A stretch of DNA of 64,000 bases from an uncultured Eubacteriales bacterium (GTDB lineage Bacteria > Bacillota > Clostridia > Christensenellales > UBA1242), in contig CAPRTS010000002.1 in assembly GCA_948695535.1 (NCBI GenBank), positions 73,545-137,544 on the forward strand, in the 5' to 3' direction. Shown piece by piece: positions 18,183 to 23,925 of this stretch. Numbering within the stretch: position 1 is the stretch's first letter; every line of letters begins with the position of its first letter. A program made the position numbers and the translations under genes. A model generated the notes under the pieces. It saw only the letters and a program-made list of their open reading frames with translations, was not told the origin of the DNA and did not search any database.

Positions 18183-18227
18183 CTGTCACGCATGAGGTCG
18201 ACAGTTCAAGTCTGTTGCGGGTCGCCA
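18183..18227 (+). repeat. attR: 45-bp direct repeat
   Basis: Perfect copy of 8974-9018. It is the original chromosomal 3' part of tRNA-Asp, left as a fragment after integration. Confidence 0.95.
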
Positions 18228-18234
18228 AACACAC

Positions 18235-18263
18235 AAAACCTACCTAAATTAAGGCAGGTTTTT
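18235..18263. terminator. Original tRNA-Asp terminator, now displaced
   Basis: Stem AAAACCTaCCT/AGGcAGGTTTT with a single mismatch and a T run on the plus strand; the A-rich 5' side makes it usable by tspO on the other strand. It lies 8 nt after attR, as expected for the terminator of the uninterrupted tRNA gene. Confidence 0.7.
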
Positions 18264-18272
18264 ATTGCTTAT

Positions 18273-18761
18273 TTAGTTTAGTAAGGCAACACCCATATTC
18301 AAATATAAAGCGTACAGTAACCACATAACATAAACGGTTAAAATAATTCCGCCTGCTAGGTGAGCGGTGTAGTAGCGACAAGCAACGACGGTTGCCGACA
18401 TTAAGTTTAACACCAACCACGCAATAGCGAAAACTACCATGTCTAACCGAAAGAAAAACAAGGGCCACAACATGTTGAAAAACAAATGGATCCCGTAGAT
18501 AATCATGTCATTGCGACGGCGCTTAGAATTTTGGTCGGCCATAAAAACTAAAAAAGTGGCCGTACCAATAGCGATGTACAAAATTGTCCAAACCAAGGGG
18601 AAAACCCAATCGGGCGGAAAAGCAGGGGGTTGCTTATAACCGTCACGCATCTTGCCGCCCAATAAACTGCCGGCCACGCCCACTGCCAGCGTAATACCAA
18701 TAATAATTGCGGCGATTGCCCATTTAGGTAATGGTTTTTTATTTTTTGGTGACGTCGTCAT
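18273..18761 (-). CDS. tspO: TspO/MBR family membrane protein
   Basis: 162 residues from the ATG at 18761, chosen because it gives the usual TspO length. The frame stays open upstream to 18968 but that part looks non-coding; ATG 18776 is the alternative. Five membrane segments are visible. The family signature is KQPPAFPPDWVFPLVWTIL followed by Trp/aromatic-rich helices (FNMLWPLFFF). TspO proteins bind tetrapyrroles and related ligands in the membrane and are linked to stress responses. It is a host gene in the short stretch between the two prophages. Confidence 0.88.
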   Translation of the reverse strand: MTTSPKNKKPLPKWAIAAIIIGITLAVGVAGSLLGGKMRDGYKQPPAFPPDWVFPLVWTILYIAIGTATFLVFMADQNSKRRRNDMIIYGIHLFFNMLWPLFFFRLDMVVFAIAWLVLNLMSATVVACRYYTAHLAGGIILTVYVMWLLYALYLNMGVALLN

Positions 18762-19092
18762 GTTTTGCCTATCCATTGAATTTATTTTTGCCAAATTGTG
18801 CTCAATCCATACGGCTTTGGCCAAAAGAGCGGTGTGCGTTGCGTGTAGCAACATGTTGCATATTGTGTCACTAAATTTCCCCGTTGTGAATTTTATTGAT
18901 TGCCATTGTTTTCCTAAATTACAGTCAAAAATTTTTGCGTGCGCGTCAATTTTATTTTTCGACATCACGTGAGAATAAAAATCTTATTTGATTGCAGGCG
19001 CTGTTATCCATAAGAACTGTGGGGCATTTCCCGACAATTTTGAGTATTTTGCCGACTTTTGTGTAAAATTTCGTTATTTTTATACCTCTTAA
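18762..19092. other. Non-coding gap between tspO and the microvirus
   Basis: About 330 bp without a convincing gene. The first 200 bp contain the open upstream part of the tspO frame. The rest is AT-rich, with no RNA gene or strong hairpin recognised. Confidence 0.4.
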
Positions 19093-19121
19093 AAACTTCG
19101 CAAAAGTGTACAGAGTTTTGC
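19093..19121 (+). repeat. Left dif-like attachment site
   Basis: AAACTTCGCAAAAG is shared with the right end. The arm ACTTCGCAAAA (19095-19105) resembles XerC half-sites. The other half is a looser inverted match, TTTTGCGAGT, after a 10-nt centre. Confidence 0.5.
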
Positions 19122-19151
19122 GAGTTTTCGACCAATTAAAATTCGATTGAA

Positions 19152-19179
19152 AATTTGCAAAACGTGTCTTTTGCGAATG
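19152..19179 (+). repeat. Second dif-like site inside the left end
   Basis: Arms AATTTGCAAAA and TTTTGCGAATG around a 6-nt centre CGTGTC, the 11-6-11 layout of dif. It is 57 bp inside the first site. It could be part of the phage attachment region or just a hairpin. Confidence 0.35.
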
Positions 19180-19188
19180 TTTGGAGAT

Positions 19189-19220
19189 ATCGCCCTGCTT
19201 AAAAGGTAGGGCGATTTTTT
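19189..19220 (+). terminator. Terminator before the VP8-like gene
   Basis: Stem ATCGCCCT/AGGGCGAT, loop 11 nt, then TTTTT. In the circular phage it would end transcripts coming from VP4 across the attachment site. Confidence 0.7.
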
Positions 19221-19331
19221 ATGCGAAGAAAAAGATTACGGCTTAAAAAATCAAAACGAATTTTTAAGCGTAACGCCAAGGTTCACAAAATGAACCGACC
19301 GCATACAATGCGTGGCGGAATTAGATTATAA
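19221..19331 (+). CDS. VP8-like small basic DNA-binding protein
   Basis: 36 residues: begins MRRKRLRLKKSKRIFKR and ends MRGGIRL. Almost half the residues are Arg or Lys. This matches the small basic protein of gokushoviruses (VP8, counterpart of phiX174 J), which enters the capsid with the DNA and neutralises it. The RxxxRxFxRxAKVHxxN...MRGGIRL pattern is characteristic of the group. It begins right after a terminator hairpin; no Shine-Dalgarno site is clear. Confidence 0.85.
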   Translation: MRRKRLRLKKSKRIFKRNAKVHKMNRPHTMRGGIRL

Positions 19332-19361
19332 CCAAAAAACAAAATTTAAGGAGTAAAAATT

Positions 19362-19538
19362 ATGAAACAATGTTTATTTATTTTTAGAAAAAAGGACGGC
19401 GAGTTGAAAACTTGCACTGCGCCTATTTGTAGTGACGCAACTTTCGATTATTTTAAGGACTTTTTTAAGTCGTTTGATTGTGAGTTGTTGCGAGTTTTTG
19501 ATTTAGACAAACTTTTATCGGTGGTGGAAAATGGCTAA
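19362..19538 (+). CDS. Small microvirus protein (VP5 region)
   Basis: 58 residues with an AAGGAG site 8 nt upstream of the ATG. Begins MKQCLFIFRKKDGELKT and continues with aromatic-rich DYFKDFFKSFDCELL. It occupies the VP5 position between VP8 and VP3; gokushovirus VP5 affects the control of DNA synthesis. Sequence similarity to known VP5 is not evident to me. Overlaps the next start by 8 nt. Confidence 0.65.
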   Translation: MKQCLFIFRKKDGELKTCTAPICSDATFDYFKDFFKSFDCELLRVFDLDKLLSVVENG

Positions 19539-19785
19539 GCGCACAAACACACTTTACGTTTACAACATCGCGTTAAAGCGCGACGACGGCAAAGTTGAAC
19601 AAGATACCGTCTATCGTGAAACTTTATTCACGGTCGACGAAATCAAGGCTATGGCAATTAAGTTCAGTTGTTCGGTCTTAGTGTCTTGCATTGGCAAGTT
19701 CACCCAAGCGACAAAGGCTTTTATTAAGGACAACACAATTATTTATGAGTTGCCTAAGCCAAAGGCGGTGGAAAATGCCAAATAA
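19531..19785 (+). CDS. Small microvirus protein, possible VP5
   Basis: 84 residues. Begins MAKRTNTLYVYNIALKRDDG and contains DNTIIYELPKP near the end. It is compact alpha/beta with no membrane helix. It starts within the 3' end of the previous gene and ends 11 nt into VP3, so translation is coupled through the cluster. Length and position also fit VP5. Which of the two small genes is the true VP5 cannot be decided here. Confidence 0.65.
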   Translation: MAKRTNTLYVYNIALKRDDGKVEQDTVYRETLFTVDEIKAMAIKFSCSVLVSCIGKFTQATKAFIKDNTIIYELPKPKAVENAK

Positions 19786-20275
19786 AAACTTTTACAGTTT
19801 GCTTGACCGACCCGCGACCGAAGTGTCGCCGAGTGGTAGCGACATTTACAAGTGGTCTTATTTAGATCCAGTCGGTAATTTGAAAACCGATAAAAAGAAT
19901 GTCTACGAAGAAATTCAAAGTTACAAAAACTCCGTAGACTATAAGAAAAAAATTGAACAAGGAGAAACATTTGAAAATGGAAACGGTATTTACTTGGATA
20001 CAACAAAATTTAGTGGAGATTATGGCGACTTTAACGAATATCTTGCTGGGCTTGCAAGTGCTATTAGGTCGCAAGTCAACCAAAACAAAAACAGCGGAGC
20101 AGTTGGCGGAACAAGCGGAAGCGAAACGCCAAGTCAAGTTGCAACGCCTATTAAAGAAAGCGGAAGCGATACAAGCCGAATACAGTCGCTTGGAACAAGC
20201 GGAAATGGTAACAGTAGCGGAAGTTCGAAACTTGCACCAAATGAGCAAGGAACTGGACAAGGCGGTGGAAAATGA
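19775..20275 (+). CDS. VP3 internal scaffolding protein
   Basis: 166 residues from the ATG at 19775. The segment YLDTTKFSGDYGDFNEYL resembles the conserved 'Y/FGDF...' region of gokushovirus VP3. Scaffold proteins of this family guide assembly of the procapsid and are then released. The C-terminal about 75 residues are a Gly/Ser/Thr-rich, low-complexity stretch, in exactly the part that is shared with an alternative-frame gene. Stop overlaps the VP1 start (ATGA). Confidence 0.75.
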   Translation: MPNKNFYSLLDRPATEVSPSGSDIYKWSYLDPVGNLKTDKKNVYEEIQSYKNSVDYKKKIEQGETFENGNGIYLDTTKFSGDYGDFNEYLAGLASAIRSQVNQNKNSGAVGGTSGSETPSQVATPIKESGSDTSRIQSLGTSGNGNSSGSSKLAPNEQGTGQGGGK

Positions 20276-20279
20276 GTAA
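19971..20279 (+). CDS. Overlapping gene inside VP3: membrane helix plus coiled coil
   Basis: About 102 residues in a different frame from VP3, from TTG 19971 or ATG 19977. A full AAGGAG site (19959-19964) lies 6 nt before the TTG. The N-terminus has a membrane-type helix (LVEIMATLTNILLGLQVLLG). The rest is a strongly heptad-like Glu/Lys/Ala coiled coil (TAEQLAEQAEAKRQ, LLKKAEAIQAEYSRL). Compared with the low-complexity VP3 frame, this frame looks more like a selected protein. By analogy with phiX174 E, a lysis gene embedded in another gene, it could be the lysis protein; that is inference. Confidence 0.65.
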   Translation: MKMETVFTWIQQNLVEIMATLTNILLGLQVLLGRKSTKTKTAEQLAEQAEAKRQVKLQRLLKKAEAIQAEYSRLEQAEMVTVAEVRNLHQMSKELDKAVENE

Positions 20280-21981
20280 AAGACCGTTAACCGCTATTCA
20301 ATCTAGTTTTGCACAAACTGTCCACGCCGACATACAGCGAAGTATTTTCAATCGATTTAGTTCGCTTAAAACCACTTTTAATTGTGGTAAATTAGTCCCC
20401 GTTTATGTTGACGAAGTTATCCCGGGCGACACATTTAAAATGAATGCTAAATTCTTGTCGCGTTTGTCGACCCCGATTTTTCCCACGATGGACGACATTT
20501 ATTTAGAATTTAAGGCGTTCTTTGTTCCGTCCCGTCTAGTTTGGGACGGTTGGGAAGAATTAAACGGCGAAAATAAAACTGGTGCTTGGACGCCCTCAAC
20601 CGACCCCGCATTAGTGCCTATGTACAATAGCGGTGTAGTTCAGTCAAAGAAAATTGGCGACTATATGGGCGCACCTGTTGGTATGGACTTGTCCAAATAT
20701 GGAATGTCCGCGCTCCCGTTCCGTGCGTACGCTTTGATACGTAACGAATGGTTTAGAGATGAGAACTTGGAAGCCCCGTTACCAATCAACAAAGGCAATA
20801 CGATTACCGCCGTTGACGAAGCCTATGGACCAAACGGCGACTTGCTGGACGTGGACAAGTTCCACGATTACTTTACGTCGGCTTTGCCCGCACCGCAAAA
20901 AGGCGAAAGCCCGTTGATACCTATTGAAATGAACGAACTGATACCTGTTATTACTGGTTCGTTTTCTGATGGCGTTACTGATGTTAGCGGTCGTTTAATG
21001 CATTGGAAGGATAGTGATACTGGTCGCGTTATCTTAGATAATGCTACTTCTTCTTATCCTATGGAAACTTATTGTGAAGGTTCTGGCAACGATGTTGGTT
21101 CTGGTCCTATAATTACTCAGGTTACTGGTATTACTTTGGATAGACCTAATGAGCGTCGTAATATCTGGGCTACTCCCGCTAATTTGTATGCCGACCCGTC
21201 AAAGTTAGGTCAGTTGAGTAGTTCGACAATCAGCGAATTGCGTACGGCGTTCCAAATTCAAAAACTCTACGAGAAAGACGCCCGTGGCGGTACACGTTAC
21301 ATTGAAATGCTTAAAGCCCATTTTGGCGTTGAAGCGGGTGATTACCGCTTACAACGTCCCGAGTTTTTAGGTCAGTTCAGTTCCTTGGTTGGAATGCAGA
21401 GCGTTCCTCAAACGAGTAGCACTAACGACGTCAGTCCTCAAGGTAACTTGTCCGCTTACTCGGTAACGAGCGGTAAAGGTCACTTGATTAACAAGTCGTT
21501 TGTAGAACACGGCTACGTATTCGTCTTTGCGATTGCCCGACAGGTCAAAACCTATCAGCAAGGTCTGGAAAAGTTCTGGAGCCGTCGCGAACGCTTTGAT
21601 TTCTATTACCCGACGTTAGCGCATATTAGCGAGCAACCGATTTTAAATAAGGAGATTTATGCTCTTGGCGACGATGGCGACGAAGTCTTTGGCTATCAAG
21701 AAGCTTGGGCAGATTATCGCTATAAGCCTAACCGTGTCAGTGGTCAATTCCGCAGTGGTGTTACAAATTCGTTAGACATATGGCACTATGCCGACTTCTA
21801 CAATTCGACGCCCCGATTATCGGCGGACTGGATTAAAGATAATTCAGCCGTTAACGTAAACCGCACGCTAGCGGTGAAAATGGAAAAGGACGACCAAATC
21901 AGAATGGATGTCAGGTTTGAGTGCGTCAGCATCAGACCAATGCCCGTGACGAGTATTCCTGGTTTAGTGGACCACTTCTAA
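20272..21981 (+). CDS. VP1 major capsid protein
   Basis: 569 residues, the normal size for gokushovirus capsid proteins. Typical features: FNCGKLVPVYVDEVIPGDTF near the N-terminus, FLSRLSTPIFPTMDDIY, RLVWDGWEEL, and WADYRYKPNRVSGQFRSG near the C-terminus. Sixty copies form the icosahedral shell. The insertion around residues 215-290 is the variable loop that in this group forms surface protrusions. The start overlaps the stop of VP3 by 4 nt. Confidence 0.97.
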   Translation: MSKRPLTAIQSSFAQTVHADIQRSIFNRFSSLKTTFNCGKLVPVYVDEVIPGDTFKMNAKFLSRLSTPIFPTMDDIYLEFKAFFVPSRLVWDGWEELNGENKTGAWTPSTDPALVPMYNSGVVQSKKIGDYMGAPVGMDLSKYGMSALPFRAYALIRNEWFRDENLEAPLPINKGNTITAVDEAYGPNGDLLDVDKFHDYFTSALPAPQKGESPLIPIEMNELIPVITGSFSDGVTDVSGRLMHWKDSDTGRVILDNATSSYPMETYCEGSGNDVGSGPIITQVTGITLDRPNERRNIWATPANLYADPSKLGQLSSSTISELRTAFQIQKLYEKDARGGTRYIEMLKAHFGVEAGDYRLQRPEFLGQFSSLVGMQSVPQTSSTNDVSPQGNLSAYSVTSGKGHLINKSFVEHGYVFVFAIARQVKTYQQGLEKFWSRRERFDFYYPTLAHISEQPILNKEIYALGDDGDEVFGYQEAWADYRYKPNRVSGQFRSGVTNSLDIWHYADFYNSTPRLSADWIKDNSAVNVNRTLAVKMEKDDQIRMDVRFECVSIRPMPVTSIPGLVDHF

Positions 21982-22113
21982 CATTCGTTTTGGTTAACAA
22001 AAAGCGCCGTCTCGACCCGCGAGAGCGGGTAGGCGCAGTCTGGTCTTGTACCGCCGTGCAGGCGTCCGTAATGGTGGGGTGGAGCGTAGCGACGTGGGGA
22101 CCCCACCACGGCG
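21982..22113. other. GC-rich structured region after VP1
   Basis: Two hairpins: GCGCC...ACCCGC-GAGA-GCGGGT...GGCGC (22004-22036) and TGGTGGGGT/ACCCCACCA (22072-22080 and 22100-22108). Neither has a T run. The region is richer in G and C than the surrounding phage genes. It could end both the VP1 transcript and the opposing small gene, or act in replication or packaging. Confidence 0.5.
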
Positions 22114-22245
22114 TCAGCCGTCATTCTCGGGCTTGTCCCGATTATCTTCGTCTTGTTCTTTTTGTGCTTGTTTTACGCCGTTTTTGACGCCGTTTTTTAT
22201 GAGTGCGTAAAGAATAGCGATACTTAAGATTATTAAAATTGGCAT
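22114..22245 (-). CDS. Antisense small membrane protein of the microvirus prophage
   Basis: 43 residues on the strand opposite to all other microvirus genes. MPILIILSIAILYALIKNG forms one membrane helix, followed by a highly charged tail (KQAQKEQDEDNRDKPENDG). Its own promoter is close to ideal: TTGCCA (22280-22275), 17 nt, TATAAT (22257-22252), then 6 nt to the ATG, so the message would be leaderless, as at many host genes here. Lytic microvirus genes lie on one strand only, so an opposite-strand gene with a host-style promoter suggests expression in the lysogen, for example for superinfection exclusion. Function is inferred. Confidence 0.6.
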   Translation of the reverse strand: MPILIILSIAILYALIKNGVKNGVKQAQKEQDEDNRDKPENDG

Positions 22246-22251
22246 AGTCCA

Positions 22252-22280
22252 ATTATAAAAGGAGTTTTGATATATGGCAA
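22252..22280 (-). promoter_or_regulatory. Promoter of the antisense gene
   Basis: TTGCCA and TATAAT spaced by 17 nt on the minus strand. It overlaps the VP2 start region, so its activity could interfere with VP2 expression. Confidence 0.6.
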
Positions 22281-22780
22281 ATTTTTTTGGCAATATGGCG
22301 AAAGCCACTTTTACGGGCGACATCGACGCTTTTTATAATGCGTTGGGCTTTAATACGGCTCAACAGCAAAACGACTTTAACGCCCAACAAGCGCAGTTAA
22401 TGCGCGATTTTAACAGTGCAGAAGCGCAAAAGCAACGCGATTTCGAAGAGCGAATGAGCAACACAGCGTGGCAACGCGCCGTTGCCGATATGGAAGCGGC
22501 AGGCTTGAACTCAGCCCTTGCGTATAGCAAGGGTGGCGCAAGCACGCCCGCAGGTGCTACCGCCAGTGGTGGCAGTGCCAGTGCCACAAATAGCGGTAAC
22601 CCATTCCAGTTGATTGGCGGTATCATTGGCGCCGTTACAAGCGTTGCGAAAGCAGCCATAACCGCCAACAGTGCCAAGGCGGTTGCCGAGTTACAACAAG
22701 ATACTGCGTACGCACGCGCCAACCAAGCGCGCTATTTCGCTGAGCAGGCGAAAAGTTATACAACGGCTTGGAAAAAGTAA
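22274..22780 (+). CDS. VP2 DNA pilot protein
   Basis: 168 residues. The signature FNSAEAQKQRDFEERMSNTAWQRAVADMEAAGLN is present (key parts: RDFEERMSNTAWQR and MEAAGLNSALAYS). A Gly/Ala/Ser-rich segment (GGASTPAGATASGG) and a helix with IGGIIGAVTSVAKAAI follow. Pilot (minor spike) proteins help to deliver the DNA through the cell envelope. It has a good AAGGAG site and is short for the family, but looks complete. Followed by a strong terminator. Confidence 0.93.
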   Translation: MANFFGNMAKATFTGDIDAFYNALGFNTAQQQNDFNAQQAQLMRDFNSAEAQKQRDFEERMSNTAWQRAVADMEAAGLNSALAYSKGGASTPAGATASGGSASATNSGNPFQLIGGIIGAVTSVAKAAITANSAKAVAELQQDTAYARANQARYFAEQAKSYTTAWKK

Positions 22781-22784
22781 ACAC

Positions 22785-22807
22785 AAACCCCGCACGTCGC
22801 GGGGTTT
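22785..22807 (+). terminator. Terminator after VP2
   Basis: AAACCCCGC/GCGGGGTTT stem with a 5-nt loop followed by T. It separates the structural genes from VP4. Confidence 0.8.
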
Positions 22808-22809
22808 TG

Positions 22810-22862
22810 CAACTGTGCATTCCCTACTTGTCTATTATCTATTATCTATTAATGCACAGTTG
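22810..22862 (+). other. Long hairpin before VP4 with CTATTAT repeats in the loop
   Basis: A perfect 12-bp inverted repeat (CAACTGTGCATT/AATGCACAGTTG) encloses a 29-nt loop with almost three tandem CTATTAT units. It lies 31 nt before the replication initiator start. An origin, packaging or control element is likely; which one cannot be read from sequence. Confidence 0.55.
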
Positions 22863-22892
22863 ACACCATTTGAAAAAAAGGAGTTTTTGAGA

Positions 22893-23741
22893 ATGTGTTA
22901 TCAGCCGATACAAATTGCTAACCCCAATTACGGCGAACCCAACGAACCTAAATACATTTTGGTGAATTGTCGCAAGTGCCTAGAATGTCGACAAAAGAGA
23001 GCAGGAGAGTGGTCATTACGTTGTATGGCGGAAGCCCAAAAGTACAAGCAAAATTGTTTTATAACGTTGACCTATGAAAAGAGCCCCGTATGGCTACAAA
23101 AACGCGATTTACAGTTGTTTTTCAAGCGTCTTAGAAAAGCGATTGCCCCCGTCAAAATAAAGTATTTTGCTTGTGGCGAGTATGGCACATTGCACAGCCG
23201 ACCGCATTATCACGCTATTATCTTTGGCTTTGACTTTGGCGACAAATATCTATGGTCAAAGTCCGCCAAAGGCTACCGCATTTACCGCAGTAATACGTTG
23301 GAGAAAATTTGGACAGCAGGAAATAGCACCATACAGGACGTTACTACCGATAGTTGCGCTTATTGCGCGCTTTACAGTAGCCCGCAAAAACACGAAATGC
23401 CCAAGCATTTGCAAAGCGTCCCCGAGTTCAATTTAATGTCCAAAAATTTAGGCAGTGACTTTTTGTTGTCCAATATGGAAACGTATTTGAAAACTGACGA
23501 AGTTTGGTTCGACGGTCGCAGGCACAACATACCGCAATATATCTTAGATAAATACTTTGGCGATGTTGGCAAGTTGATAGACAAACGCTATTTGCTACTG
23601 AAACAAAAACGCAAAACGCAGTACGCTATCTCGCTTGATTGGCGCAAAGATTACACCGAAAAAGAGTTGTGGGAGACCCCATACGAACAACGCAAGTATT
23701 TGCGAGAAAATGCGAAAAAGCGGTTGACAAAGACTTTCTGA
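22893..23741 (+). CDS. VP4 rolling-circle replication initiator
   Basis: 282 residues from the ATG at 22893, which has an AAAGGAG site. CRKCLECRQKRAGEW at the N-terminus and FITLTYEKSP match motif 1. RPHYHAIIFG holds the metal-binding HUH motif (His105 and His107). Tyr157 and Tyr161 in AYCALYSS are candidates for the nicking tyrosines. NLMSKNLGSDF is the conserved C-terminal motif of gokushovirus VP4. It nicks the replicative form and starts rolling-circle synthesis. It is the only replication initiator recognised in either prophage. Confidence 0.95.
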   Translation: MCYQPIQIANPNYGEPNEPKYILVNCRKCLECRQKRAGEWSLRCMAEAQKYKQNCFITLTYEKSPVWLQKRDLQLFFKRLRKAIAPVKIKYFACGEYGTLHSRPHYHAIIFGFDFGDKYLWSKSAKGYRIYRSNTLEKIWTAGNSTIQDVTTDSCAYCALYSSPQKHEMPKHLQSVPEFNLMSKNLGSDFLLSNMETYLKTDEVWFDGRRHNIPQYILDKYFGDVGKLIDKRYLLLKQKRKTQYAISLDWRKDYTEKELWETPYEQRKYLRENAKKRLTKTF

Positions 23742-23752
23742 TCGGTTACTAT
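23724..23752 (+). promoter_or_regulatory. Possible phage promoter at the end of VP4
   Basis: TTGACA (23724-23729) and TACTAT (23747-23752), spacer 17 nt. In the circular phage it would read across the attachment site toward the VP8-like gene; in the lysogen it points at proS. Confidence 0.35.
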
Positions 23753-23769
23753 ACTTTTGCGGGGTGCAA

Positions 23770-23797
23770 ACTTCGCAAAAGAAAACTTTTACGAAGT
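23770..23797 (+). repeat. Right dif-like attachment site
   Basis: ACTTCGCAAAA, centre GAAAAC, TTTTACGAAGT: the exact 11-6-11 layout of a dif site with almost perfect arm symmetry. The first arm and first centre base are shared with the left end. Confidence 0.6.
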
Positions 23798-23888
23798 TTA
23801 ATGTCGAAAAAACGCGATTTTACTAAATTTCATATTGGCGGTTATATATCAGAAGATCAAAAAATAGCACACAAATAAATTTTATGAG

Positions 23889-23917
23889 TTGTAACAAATA
23901 GTTGGTTGTTGTATAAT
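23889..23917 (+). promoter_or_regulatory. proS promoter
   Basis: TTGTAA (23889-23894) and TATAAT (23912-23917), spacer 17 nt. The ATG follows 8 nt after the -10, so transcription should begin at or next to the start codon. Confidence 0.7.
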
Positions 23918-23925
23918 GATTTTAT

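Larger units (their letters stand above)
8974..18227. mobile_element. Inovirus-like prophage integrated in tRNA-Asp
   Basis: The 9.25-kb unit is bounded by the 45-bp repeats. It encodes an integrase and a repressor on the plus strand. An overlapping minus-strand operon encodes two membrane-anchored surface proteins, a Zot-like ATPase, a Pro-rich membrane protein, an SSB, small proteins and a methyltransferase. A Zot ATPase plus SSB plus adsorption-type proteins is the hallmark of filamentous phages. I could not find a rolling-circle initiator or a typical small major coat protein with signal peptide and one membrane helix. It may be a divergent inovirus or a defective or dependent element. 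Confidence 0.8.
19093..23781 (+). mobile_element. Gokushovirus-like Microviridae prophage
   Basis: Six plus-strand genes in gokushovirus order (VP8-like, VP5-like, a small gene, VP3, VP1, VP2, VP4). They lie between two copies of AAACTTCGCAAAAG (19093-19106 and 23768-23781). The repeat distance, 4675 bp, is the size of a complete microvirus genome. No integrase is encoded, so insertion by the host XerCD system at dif-like sites is inferred, as reported for enterobacterial gokushovirus prophages. All core genes appear intact, so the prophage may be functional. Confidence 0.9.

Noticed and set aside
18777..18968. N-terminal extension of TspO
   Set aside because: Would add about 65 residues not found in the family; no ribosome site at 18968, and the shorter start gives the family length.
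22671..22892. Upstream extension of the VP4 frame into VP2
   Set aside because: It runs through the VP2 gene, the terminator and the long hairpin. ATG 22893 has a proper ribosome site and the conserved N-terminus.
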